Shown in pieces: positions 1 through 6,455 of a stretch of 13,428 bases of DNA (its first letter is position 1; each line of letters opens with the position of its first letter). Below the pieces are notes generated by a model that saw only the letters and a list, made by a program, of their open reading frames with translations, did not search any database and was not told the origin of the DNA. The stretch lies in NCBI GenBank assembly GCA_023427945.1, contig JAEYZR010000294.1:1-13428 (forward strand). Direction: 5' to 3'. Source of the DNA: Pseudomonadota bacterium (GTDB taxonomy: Bacteria > Pseudomonadota > Gammaproteobacteria > Burkholderiales > Burkholderiaceae_B). The position numbers and the translations under genes were made by a program.

Positions 1-512
1 GCGCGCATGCGCCGGCCCATCGGCGTGAAACGCATGAGCATGAAGACCAGGACAAGGGCGGTGATCGCCGTCAGCGCGATGTACACATCGGTGGGCAGGA
101 TGCGCACGCCGTTGAAATTCCACGCCCGAACCAGCGGCGCCTCGATGTTGTACTGGTAATGCCCGGCAAAGAACGTGATGGTGCTGCGCACGGTGAAAGC
201 CACACCGATGGAGGCGATCAGGCGACTGACCAGGGGCCGTTTGGCCAGTGCGCGAAACACCCAGAAATAGAAGAACAACGACACCAGGCCGACGGTCAGC
301 GACGCAAACAGGCCGCTGGCGATCAGCGACAGACCGCCAAAGGCCTGTGCTGCCACTGCTGCGTAGGCACCCAGCGTCATGTAGTCGCCAGTCGCTACGT
401 TGGGGAATCGGGCAATACCGAACACCAGCGTCACCGCCAGCGCAGGCAAGGCCAGCAGCAGTCCGAGCACGGTGCCGTTGATCCCCGCATTTACTATTGA
501 AAGCCAATCCAT
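1..512 (-). CDS. Branched-chain-type ABC transporter permease (LivH family), C-terminus cut by window edge
   Basis: This is an inner-membrane permease of a high-affinity ABC importer for branched-chain or related amino acids. The reading frame is open from an ATG at 512-510 to the left edge, giving about 170 residues of the usual 290 or so. The protein starts MDWLSIVNAGINGTVLG, followed by the LivH-typical run GIARFPNVATGDYMTLGAYAA around residues 32-52. Several hydrophobic helices follow, and later comes the segment RPLVSRLIASIGVAFTVRS. It begins 19 bases after the stop of the receptor gene, with GGAGACCGCC just before the ATG, so it is part of the same operon. The remaining transporter genes (LivM, LivG, LivF types) would be expected beyond position 1. 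The family is clear; the substrate is unknown. Confidence 0.9.
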   Translation of the reverse strand, partial: MDWLSIVNAGINGTVLGLLLALPALAVTLVFGIARFPNVATGDYMTLGAYAAVAAQAFGGLSLIASGLFASLTVGLVSLFFYFWVFRALAKRPLVSRLIASIGVAFTVRSTITFFAGHYQYNIEAPLVRAWNFNGVRILPTDVYIALTAITALVLVFMLMRFTPMGRRMR

Positions 513-531
513 GGCGGTCTCCTGAAACGGC

Positions 532-1776
532 TCAGATCGTGCCGGGAATGACTTCCTTGGCGACCAGCTTGCCGTTCTGGATTTCAAACACTCCGAAATC
601 GGGCACGGCATCGCCTGCGGGACCAAACTCCAGCGTCGAGGACGCGCCGTCGAAATCGATCGTTTCATTCTTGCGCAACAGCTCGCGGCCCTGCGCAAAG
701 CTGGTGACCTTGGTGCCGGGCGCGTTGGTGACGGTGCGCATCCTGGTGTTGATCGTCTTCAGATCGGCATTCGGGCCTGCGGACTCGACAGCCAGGGCGT
801 AGCTGATGATCATGTCGTAGCACTCCGCTGCGAACACGTCGGGCTCGCGCCCCGTCAGCTTGCGAAATACCGTATCGAAATGCTTGAAGGTCGGGTGGTT
901 GGTCGCCGCCACGTTCGAGACGGCAATGATGCCGTTGGTCGCCTCGGCGCCCAGGGCCTTGATCAGGTTCTCGTTGGCCGACCAACCCGGCATGATGAAC
1001 TTGCAGTCCTGGCCGTTCTGGTACCACTCCTTCAGGATGATGGTGGCGTCCGGCGTGTAGGAACTCAACGCGATGACATCGGGCTTGGTCGCAAGCACCC
1101 GGCCAAGTTCGGTACGGTAGGTGGTCTGGTTAGGCTCATAGATCACATAGGCCGAGACCTTGCCACCGCCCTCTTCCCAGGCCTTGCGGAAGTAGTTCGC
1201 CTGGCCGACGAAGGTAGAGTTGTTGAACGCCATCACAGCCGGATTCTGGAACCCGCGATTGCGCGCGATCTGGGCGAAGGCCTTGCCAAACACATCATTG
1301 GCCGCCTGGTATTGCCAGACCAGGTCGAGCTTATCCTCGGTCTTGAGATCCGGCGACCCGCAGGTATTGAGCATCATGATGCCCGCGCCATTGGTGATCG
1401 GCAGAATCGCCAGCGCGACAGACGACGACCACACACCCGCAATCAGATCCACCCGGGAAATATCCACCAGTTTGCGCGCAGCCAGCACGGCGGCGTCCGG
1501 GCGCGTCTGGTCATCTTCGTTGAACAGTTGCAAAGGCCGTCCGCCGGCACCGCCGGCCGCATTGACCTCGTCGACCGCCAGGCGCATGGCCTGAAGCATC
1601 CCCGGGCCGTAAACGCCCCCGGTTCCCGTCATGGAGGTGAGCGCACCGATCCTGATCGGCTCGCCCTTGGGCGGGTTGCCCTGCGCACGCGCCCAGAAGG
1701 GCAGAACAGTTGCGACACCTGCTGCAGCACTGGCCAAGGTAAATTGGCGGCGTCTGGTATTGATGGTCTGGCTCAT
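532..1776 (-). CDS. Branched-chain-type ABC transporter substrate-binding protein (LivJ-like) with Tat signal
   Basis: This periplasmic receptor (type I periplasmic-binding fold, Peripla_BP_6) hands its ligand to the LivH-type permease encoded next. I chose the ATG at 1776-1774, giving 414 residues, because AAGGGGAA lies a few bases upstream; an in-frame ATG at 1809 has no such site. The N-terminus has a twin-arginine motif, RRRQF at residues 8-12, then a hydrophobic stretch and a likely cleavage after ARA (29-31). It therefore probably leaves the cytoplasm folded, by the Tat route. The mature protein opens with the family's IRIGALTSMTG strand and AMRLAVDEVNAAGG helix. It sits between the CoA-transferase and permease genes, so the ligand is likely the starting substrate of the operon's pathway. 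The ligand cannot be read from sequence; relatives bind amino acids, amides, urea and aromatic acids. Confidence 0.88.
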   Translation of the reverse strand: MSQTINTRRRQFTLASAAAGVATVLPFWARAQGNPPKGEPIRIGALTSMTGTGGVYGPGMLQAMRLAVDEVNAAGGAGGRPLQLFNEDDQTRPDAAVLAARKLVDISRVDLIAGVWSSSVALAILPITNGAGIMMLNTCGSPDLKTEDKLDLVWQYQAANDVFGKAFAQIARNRGFQNPAVMAFNNSTFVGQANYFRKAWEEGGGKVSAYVIYEPNQTTYRTELGRVLATKPDVIALSSYTPDATIILKEWYQNGQDCKFIMPGWSANENLIKALGAEATNGIIAVSNVAATNHPTFKHFDTVFRKLTGREPDVFAAECYDMIISYALAVESAGPNADLKTINTRMRTVTNAPGTKVTSFAQGRELLRKNETIDFDGASSTLEFGPAGDAVPDFGVFEIQNGKLVAKEVIPGTI

Positions 1777-1836
1777 GGTGACTTCCCCTTGTTTCTTATC
1801 AAGTGACATCGTTGGTATCGCCCGGGCCCGTCGAGA

Positions 1837-3036
1837 CTACTGAACGACCCCTCGGGCACGCATCGCTGCTATCCGTTCCGAATCCACCCCGAACGCCTGC
1901 AGCACGGCGTCGGTGTCCTGCCCGAATGTAGGTGCTGCACGTCGAATCTGCCCCGGCGTGGCCGAGAATTTAGTGGGTATGCCGATCATGTTCATGTTGC
2001 CGATGGTGGGATGCTCCACCGAGACCACCATGTCGCGCGCCAGATAGTGCGGGTCCTGCATGGCCTGGCCGAAGTCGTTGACCGGACCGCAAGGAACACC
2101 GGCCGCCTCGCAGCGGTCGATCCAGGTGGGCGCATCGGCCGAGGCGAATGCCTCTTCGAGGATGGCCTCCAGCGCTTCGACATGGGTCAGGCGATCGGAG
2201 TTGGTCACAAAGCGCGGGTCGCTGATGAGTTCCGGGCGATCCAGCACCGTGACGCACAACTTCTCCCACGTGCGCTGGTTGGCCGCACCGATCATGATGA
2301 AACCATCGGCGGTATTGAAGGCCTGATAAGGGGCCGACACCCGATGGCGACTGCCTGTACCTTTGGCGACGGTACCGTCCGCGAAATAGGCCGCGGCCTC
2401 CCAGACGAACCAGGGCAGGCCGCATTCGGCCAGCGAAATGTCCAGGAACTGCCCTTCTCCGGTGCGCTGCTGATGCAGGCATGCCGCCAGAATCGCATAG
2501 GTCGCGGTCAGGCCGGCCCCCACGTCGTAGATCGCGATGCCGGACTTCAACGGACGACCGTTTTCCTCACCGGTCATCGACATGATGCCGCTCATGCCCT
2601 GTGCAACCAGATCGAAGCCACCCTTCTTGTAGTAAGGCCCGGTCTGGCCGAAGCCTGATATCGAGCAATACACCAGGCGCGGGTTCAAAGCGCTCAGGGT
2701 GTCGTAATCGATACCTAGTGACTTGGTCACGCCCACGCGATAGTTCTCGACGAACACGTCAGCCCACTTGGCCAGCTCATACAACACTTCACGGGCTTCA
2801 GGATCCTTGAGGTTCAACGCGATGCCGCGCTTGTTGCGGTTGATCTGCGCAAAGCAAGTCGATTCACCATTGATGTAAGGCCCCATTTCGCGCGAGTCAT
2901 CGCCGGTGCCAGCCTTTTCGACCTTGATGACATCGGCCCCCAGATCGGCCAGCACCATCGTGCAGTAGGGCCCCGCCATGATCTGCGAAACATCGAGAAT
3001 CTTCAAGCCATTCAGAGGCGTACGTGGGTTGTCCAT
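1837..3036 (-). CDS. Class III CoA-transferase (CaiB/BaiF family)
   Basis: This 399-residue cytoplasmic enzyme belongs to the formyl-CoA transferase/CaiB family and moves CoA from one acyl-CoA to another carboxylic acid. The N-terminus has the family pattern LKILDVSQIMAGPYCTMVLADLGADVIKVE (shown here as residues 11-40; key features are the AGP and the LGADVIKVE strand). Asp171, in the segment IAIYDVGAG, aligns with the aspartate that carries the covalent acyl intermediate. The NRNKRGIALNLK segment (66-77) is also typical. Full length for the family. It starts 18 bases after the hydratase-family gene with only a weak Shine-Dalgarno match, suggesting translational coupling. In context it would activate an acid made in this pathway for the hydratase-like step. 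Which acid and which CoA donor are unknown. Confidence 0.92.
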   Translation of the reverse strand: MDNPRTPLNGLKILDVSQIMAGPYCTMVLADLGADVIKVEKAGTGDDSREMGPYINGESTCFAQINRNKRGIALNLKDPEAREVLYELAKWADVFVENYRVGVTKSLGIDYDTLSALNPRLVYCSISGFGQTGPYYKKGGFDLVAQGMSGIMSMTGEENGRPLKSGIAIYDVGAGLTATYAILAACLHQQRTGEGQFLDISLAECGLPWFVWEAAAYFADGTVAKGTGSRHRVSAPYQAFNTADGFIMIGAANQRTWEKLCVTVLDRPELISDPRFVTNSDRLTHVEALEAILEEAFASADAPTWIDRCEAAGVPCGPVNDFGQAMQDPHYLARDMVVSVEHPTIGNMNMIGIPTKFSATPGQIRRAAPTFGQDTDAVLQAFGVDSERIAAMRARGVVQ

Positions 3037-3054
3037 GTGGGTATCCAGTTTGAT

Positions 3055-3825
3055 CTAGCGGCCTTCGAATACGGGGCGTTCTTTCCTGGCAAACGCCAGC
3101 GTGCCGTTTCGGTAGTCCAGGGTGTCGAAACATGCGTAGGCTTCGTCGCGCTCGGCAGCGGTCAGCGGCTCAGCCGAGCGCAGCCGACGGGCGAACTTCT
3201 TGTGCCAGCGGTTGACCAGGGGCGCACCGTCGGCGATACGGGTGGCCACGCCATAGGCCGCGTCGCTGAGCGCGGCATCGTCGGCGATCTGCGTGATGAA
3301 CCCTTTTTGCAGCGCCTCCTCGGCACCAAAGATATGACCCATCAACAGCGCCTCGAGTGCCACGGTATGGCCGACCACTCCGATCAAGTCCGCCAGCTCT
3401 TCGTGGTCGACACACAGGCCGATGCGATTGATCGGAAAACCAAAGCGCGCACGCCGCGCTGCGATCCGCACGTCGCAGTTCAACGCGATTTCCAGCCCGC
3501 CGCCCACGCACGCACCGTCGATGCAGGCAACCGTGGGATGGCGTGTGTTCTTCAGGGTGTTGGTCATGTCCAGCGTAAAGCGGGCGTACTCGCGTGCCTG
3601 CTCCACATTCGAGCGGCCCGTGTCGAACCCGCCGATATCGCTGCCCGCACAGAATGCGCCCCCTTCACCGCGCACCACGATGCAGCGCACGCTGTCATCG
3701 GCGTCCAGCGTCGTCAGGGCAGCGCCGAAATCGCGGTACATGTCCAGCGTGAACGCGTTGCGCTTGGCCGGGCGGTCCATGACGACCGTGTGGATGCCGG
3801 CCTCTTCGATGACACGGATGCTCAT
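3055..3825 (-). CDS. Enoyl-CoA hydratase/isomerase family protein lacking the second catalytic glutamate
   Basis: This 256-residue crotonase-fold protein would act on a CoA thioester. The two oxyanion-hole regions are present: FCAGSDIGGF (residues 58-67) and CVGGGLEIALNCD (106-118). Glu112 in GGGLE corresponds to the first catalytic glutamate of hydratases. The second glutamate, in the FGxPE motif of classical hydratases, is replaced: here the segment is FGFPINRIG (128-136) with Ile132. It may therefore be an isomerase, decarboxylase, hydrolase or C-C-bond enzyme rather than a simple hydratase; that is inference from the family. Its ATG overlaps the stop of the upstream M29-like gene by four bases (ATGA), which points to coupled translation and a joint role. 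The CoA-transferase gene follows 18 bases later. Confidence 0.9.
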   Translation of the reverse strand: MSIRVIEEAGIHTVVMDRPAKRNAFTLDMYRDFGAALTTLDADDSVRCIVVRGEGGAFCAGSDIGGFDTGRSNVEQAREYARFTLDMTNTLKNTRHPTVACIDGACVGGGLEIALNCDVRIAARRARFGFPINRIGLCVDHEELADLIGVVGHTVALEALLMGHIFGAEEALQKGFITQIADDAALSDAAYGVATRIADGAPLVNRWHKKFARRLRSAEPLTAAERDEAYACFDTLDYRNGTLAFARKERPVFEGR

Positions 3826-4802
3826 GCCCGATCCCCAAGCAGCAGCTCAGTGCCCACCAGCACGGGCCGGCCGTCCAGCTCCAGCGTGGCGTTGGTCACG
3901 ATGGTGTCGTAATGGGCGGCGGCCTTGACCGTTCCACCAATGTAGGCGCTTGTGCCCAGCGCCAGTTGAATGGCGCCATACACACTTTCATCCGAGAGCA
4001 TCGTGCCGTCGATGGTGCAGCACGGATTCATGCCCACGCCCAGCTCACCCAGGTTGTAGACATTGGGATCGTTGAAGCTTTCCAGCAGGCGACTGAACTT
4101 GTCGGCCAGTTCGCCGCCGGTGATCGACACGGCCATGCCGTCCTTCATCTCGATGCGCACGGGTGCATCGCGCACGACCCCCACACCGGGAATGCTGGCA
4201 TTGACGATGATCACGCCGTTGGCCGTGCCCTCCACAGGTGCAAGGCTGGACTCCAGGCAATAGCCCGCCGAGATATCGACCGTGTTGGCAAACCCGTGCA
4301 GGGCCCGCCCTTTCCGGCCTGCCACACTCATGGTGACATCGGTGCCGTCGGGCGAGGTCACGCGGGCCTGGCTCGCCTGGGTAAACGCGTCCGCCAGCCC
4401 TTCGATCTCGACACGCAAACGATCGAAGTCGGCATTCCAGCCCGGTGCGACGAAAAAATCGGCCGCGTCGGATTCAGGCAGAACGATCACCCCCACGCCA
4501 TTGCGCGTGGCCTGCTGGCGGGCTTGTGTATGTGCCGCATTGGCACGCGTCAGGGCAATCACCAATCCGGATGCCTGCATGGCTTGCGCCACCACATGGG
4601 AGAACTGCGTGCCGTGGTGGGCGCTGCCTGCAATCTGGAGCAGATGCGCCTGCGCACCTGCCTCCTGCAGCGCAATGGCCAGTGGCTCGACATTATGCGT
4701 GGTGTAGTAGTCATACAGCACGAGCACTTCCATGCCCGGCTTGACCTGCCCCAGTTGCGTCACCACTTTACGGGCGTTCGGGAGTTTCAGTAATGTGTGC
4801 AT
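3822..4802 (-). CDS. M29 aminopeptidase / NicX (2,5-dihydroxypyridine dioxygenase)-like metalloprotein
   Basis: This 326-residue protein resembles the group that joins M29 aminopeptidases with NicX, the mononuclear iron enzyme that opens 2,5-dihydroxypyridine. The C-terminal metal region is visible: NLGELGVGMNP (250-260, Glu253), DESVYGAIQLALG (271-283), and AAAHYDTIV (294-302) with the HxD pair His297/Asp299. Where M29 proteins usually have His in an HxALG motif, this one has Gln279, so a two-metal peptidase site looks unlikely. It is shorter than M29 peptidases (about 400) and NicX (about 350). There is no signal peptide, so it is cytoplasmic. It lies 6 bases after the aminotransferase and overlaps the hydratase-family gene by four bases, which favours a catabolic over a proteolytic role. 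The exact reaction is not known; automatic annotation would probably say leucyl aminopeptidase. Confidence 0.75.
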   Translation of the reverse strand: MHTLLKLPNARKVVTQLGQVKPGMEVLVLYDYYTTHNVEPLAIALQEAGAQAHLLQIAGSAHHGTQFSHVVAQAMQASGLVIALTRANAAHTQARQQATRNGVGVIVLPESDAADFFVAPGWNADFDRLRVEIEGLADAFTQASQARVTSPDGTDVTMSVAGRKGRALHGFANTVDISAGYCLESSLAPVEGTANGVIIVNASIPGVGVVRDAPVRIEMKDGMAVSITGGELADKFSRLLESFNDPNVYNLGELGVGMNPCCTIDGTMLSDESVYGAIQLALGTSAYIGGTVKAAAHYDTIVTNATLELDGRPVLVGTELLLGDRA

Positions 4803-4808
4803 GACTGT

Positions 4809-6155
4809 TCAGGCCAACGAGGGTTCATGCTGTGCGAGCACCGCTTCGATGGCGTCGCCAAGAATATCCAGCCCCCGGTCGATGTCGGCCGAGCTGGTGG
4901 ACAAGGGGCCCAGGAAACGGATGATGTTGCCGCTGTAGCCCGCCTTCACGAGCAGCAGCCCGCGCTGGTAGGCCGCCTCCACTATTTTTGCCGTGGTGGC
5001 GCCATCAGCGGTCTTCGATACGCGATCACTGACAATATCCATGGCGACCATCGCACCCAGCCCCCGGACATCGCCCACGATGTCGTAGCGCGACTGCCAT
5101 TGCAGGAATCGATTGCGAACCTGTTCACCGATACGCGCGCCGCGACCGGCATAATCATCGCGCTCCATGATGTTGATGGTGGCCAGTGCCGCCGCGCAGG
5201 CCAGCGGGTTCCCGCCATACGTGCCGCCCAGACCGCCCACGATGGGCGCATCCAGCAGGTCGGCGCGCCCCACGACTGCGGCGATGGGCATGCCTCCGCC
5301 CATGGACTTGGCCAGTGTGTAGATGTCGGCCTGCACACCATAGTGCTCGGTGGCGAACCATTTCCCAGTACGGCAAAACCCCGACTGGATTTCGTCGGCG
5401 ATGAGCACGATGCCGTGCTGCGTGCAGTACTCACGCAGACGTGAGAAGAACTCGGGTGGCACGACGTTGAAGCCCCCTTCTCCCTGTACCGGTTCGATGA
5501 TGACCGCTGCCACCTGGCCCGGCGTCACCTCGGTGTCGACGGTGTGCCTGAACGCAGCGAAGGCCGCCTCCACGCATGCCGATTCATCGCCGAACGGGCT
5601 TCGATATGTCTGAGGAAACGGCACGCGATAGACCTCGGGCGCAAAAGGACCGAAGCCGGCCTTGTACGCAGGCCCTTTGGCCGTCAGCGAAAGGGCCATC
5701 AGCGTGCGTCCATGAAACGCGTGTTCGAAAGCGACGACGGCAGGACGACCGGTGGCCTTGCGGGCGATCTTGATCGCGTTTTCCACGGCCTCCGAGCCCG
5801 TGCTCTGGAGCATGACTTTCTTGGGCCAGTCGCCTGGAACGATATCGACCAGCCGCTCGCACAATTCGATGTATTCGGGATACATCACGATGTTGAAGCA
5901 GGTGTGCAAAAAACGATCTGCCTGCTGCTTGATGGCCTGGACCACTTCAGGATGGGCATGCCCCACATTCAATGTGCCGATGCCGCCAGCAAAGTCGATG
6001 AAGCGATGGCCGTCGATATCCTCGACTTCGCAGCCGCTGGCGCGGGCCGCGAATATCGGTGCACCGTTGGCCACACCGCGCGCGACCACCGCATCACGCC
6101 GTTGCTTGAAGTCCCGGCACAACGGGCCGGGAAGAGTTGGGGGCTGCGTCAACAT
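4809..6155 (-). CDS. gabT: GabT-type class III aminotransferase (4-aminobutyrate/5-aminovalerate transaminase family)
   Basis: This PLP enzyme transfers an amino group, typically from an omega-amino acid such as 4-aminobutyrate to 2-oxoglutarate. It follows E. coli GabT closely from FAGGIGTLNVGHAHPEV onward: GSEAVENAIKIAR binds the cofactor phosphate, ADEIQSGFCRTG carries the PLP-pyridine aspartate (Asp254), and TLAKSMGGGMP holds the Schiff-base lysine (Lys283). GGTYGGNPLA and GDVRGLGAM are also characteristic. I set the start at ATG 6155-6153 (448 residues, MLTQPPTL...), preceded by GTGGAG; a longer frame from 6236 would read through the likely promoter and has no ribosome site. It is the first gene of the operon. 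The family is firm, but the neighbours suggest the substrate need not be GABA. Confidence 0.92.
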   Translation of the reverse strand: MLTQPPTLPGPLCRDFKQRRDAVVARGVANGAPIFAARASGCEVEDIDGHRFIDFAGGIGTLNVGHAHPEVVQAIKQQADRFLHTCFNIVMYPEYIELCERLVDIVPGDWPKKVMLQSTGSEAVENAIKIARKATGRPAVVAFEHAFHGRTLMALSLTAKGPAYKAGFGPFAPEVYRVPFPQTYRSPFGDESACVEAAFAAFRHTVDTEVTPGQVAAVIIEPVQGEGGFNVVPPEFFSRLREYCTQHGIVLIADEIQSGFCRTGKWFATEHYGVQADIYTLAKSMGGGMPIAAVVGRADLLDAPIVGGLGGTYGGNPLACAAALATINIMERDDYAGRGARIGEQVRNRFLQWQSRYDIVGDVRGLGAMVAMDIVSDRVSKTADGATTAKIVEAAYQRGLLLVKAGYSGNIIRFLGPLSTSSADIDRGLDILGDAIEAVLAQHEPSLA

Positions 6156-6186
6156 GTGAGACTCCACTTGAATCGGTATGCGACGC

Positions 6187-6215
6187 AGATTAGGGCTCGA
6201 CATGCATTGTGTCAA
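6187..6215 (-). promoter_or_regulatory. Putative sigma70-type promoter of the gabT-led operon
   Basis: Read on the minus strand, a perfect TTGACA (6215-6210) is followed after 17 bases by TAATCT (6192-6187). The -35 is ideal and the -10 is weak (3 of 6). Transcription would begin near 6180, leaving a leader of about 25 bases before the gabT ATG at 6155. A weak -10 suits a regulated promoter. One arm of the inverted repeat described for 6201-6253 lies inside the spacer. Prediction only. Confidence 0.5.
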
Positions 6216-6265
6216 CAGATGAATAATTGTCCACACTCCATATCCAATGCATGGTTGTACACAAT
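6201..6265. promoter_or_regulatory. Putative operator: perfect 9-bp inverted repeat plus repeated TTGTNNACA-like boxes
   Basis: CATGCATTG (6201-6209) and CAATGCATG (6245-6253) are exact reverse complements, with centres 44 bp apart, about four helical turns. Overlapping and next to them are related boxes: ATTGTGTCAAC (6206-6216), ATTGTCCACAC (6226-6236), and ATTGTGTACAAC on the minus strand (6265-6254), which contains TTGTACACAA with 4-bp symmetric arms. The left arm overlaps the predicted promoter spacer, so a protein bound there could repress; binding at both arms could involve looping. TTGT-NN-ACAA sites are common among GntR-family (FCD type) repressors, but no regulator gene lies next to it here, so the binder is unknown. 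Confidence 0.5.
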
Positions 6266-6455
6266 TTTAACCAATGTTTATGCGGCTTGTAGAGGATTTG
6301 ACCAATCTTCAGACGAAGACGGAACCAAGGGTTTATCCTAGCTCATCGTGCATGTTCGCCTGGATTTCTGGCGCGGCCAACGCATCTCAAGACCGCCGCA
6401 CCTGCCGGAATTTGACGCCCGCGTGACAGTCGCTGGCATGCCAGCTGCCCGCAGA
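6266..6455. other. Gene-free stretch between the membrane-protein gene and the gabT operon promoter
   Basis: This is the rest of the 300-bp gap between the membrane-protein gene and gabT. The part next to the operator (about 6266-6345) is relatively AT-rich, and the remainder is GC-rich. The only structure I see is a 14-bp palindrome, listed separately. I see no RNA gene, no credible small coding frame and no hairpin with a T-run terminator. Confidence 0.5.
6432..6445. repeat. Perfect 14-bp palindrome just after the membrane-protein gene
   Basis: GCTGGCATGCCAGC is its own reverse complement and starts 10 bases past the stop codon of the membrane-protein gene. As RNA it could form a 5-bp GC-rich stem with a CATG loop, but no run of T follows, so it does not look like an intrinsic terminator. 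It could be a weak 3' end structure, a protein site, or chance. Confidence 0.5.

Noticed and set aside
880..1806. A 308-residue plus-strand open frame, and similar ones at 3037-3912 and 3912-4793
   Set aside because: All are complements of well-supported minus-strand genes, with compositions rich in Arg, His and Gly and no ribosome site or domain.
1777..1809. An 11-residue N-terminal extension of the Liv-type receptor from an ATG at 1809
   Set aside because: No ribosome site precedes it, while the ATG at 1776 has AAGGGGAA upstream and puts the Tat motif at the expected distance from the N-terminus.
6156..6236. An N-terminal extension of the gabT-type protein to an ATG at 6236
   Set aside because: The added 27 residues have no family match, no Shine-Dalgarno site precedes 6236, and the stretch overlaps the predicted promoter and operator.
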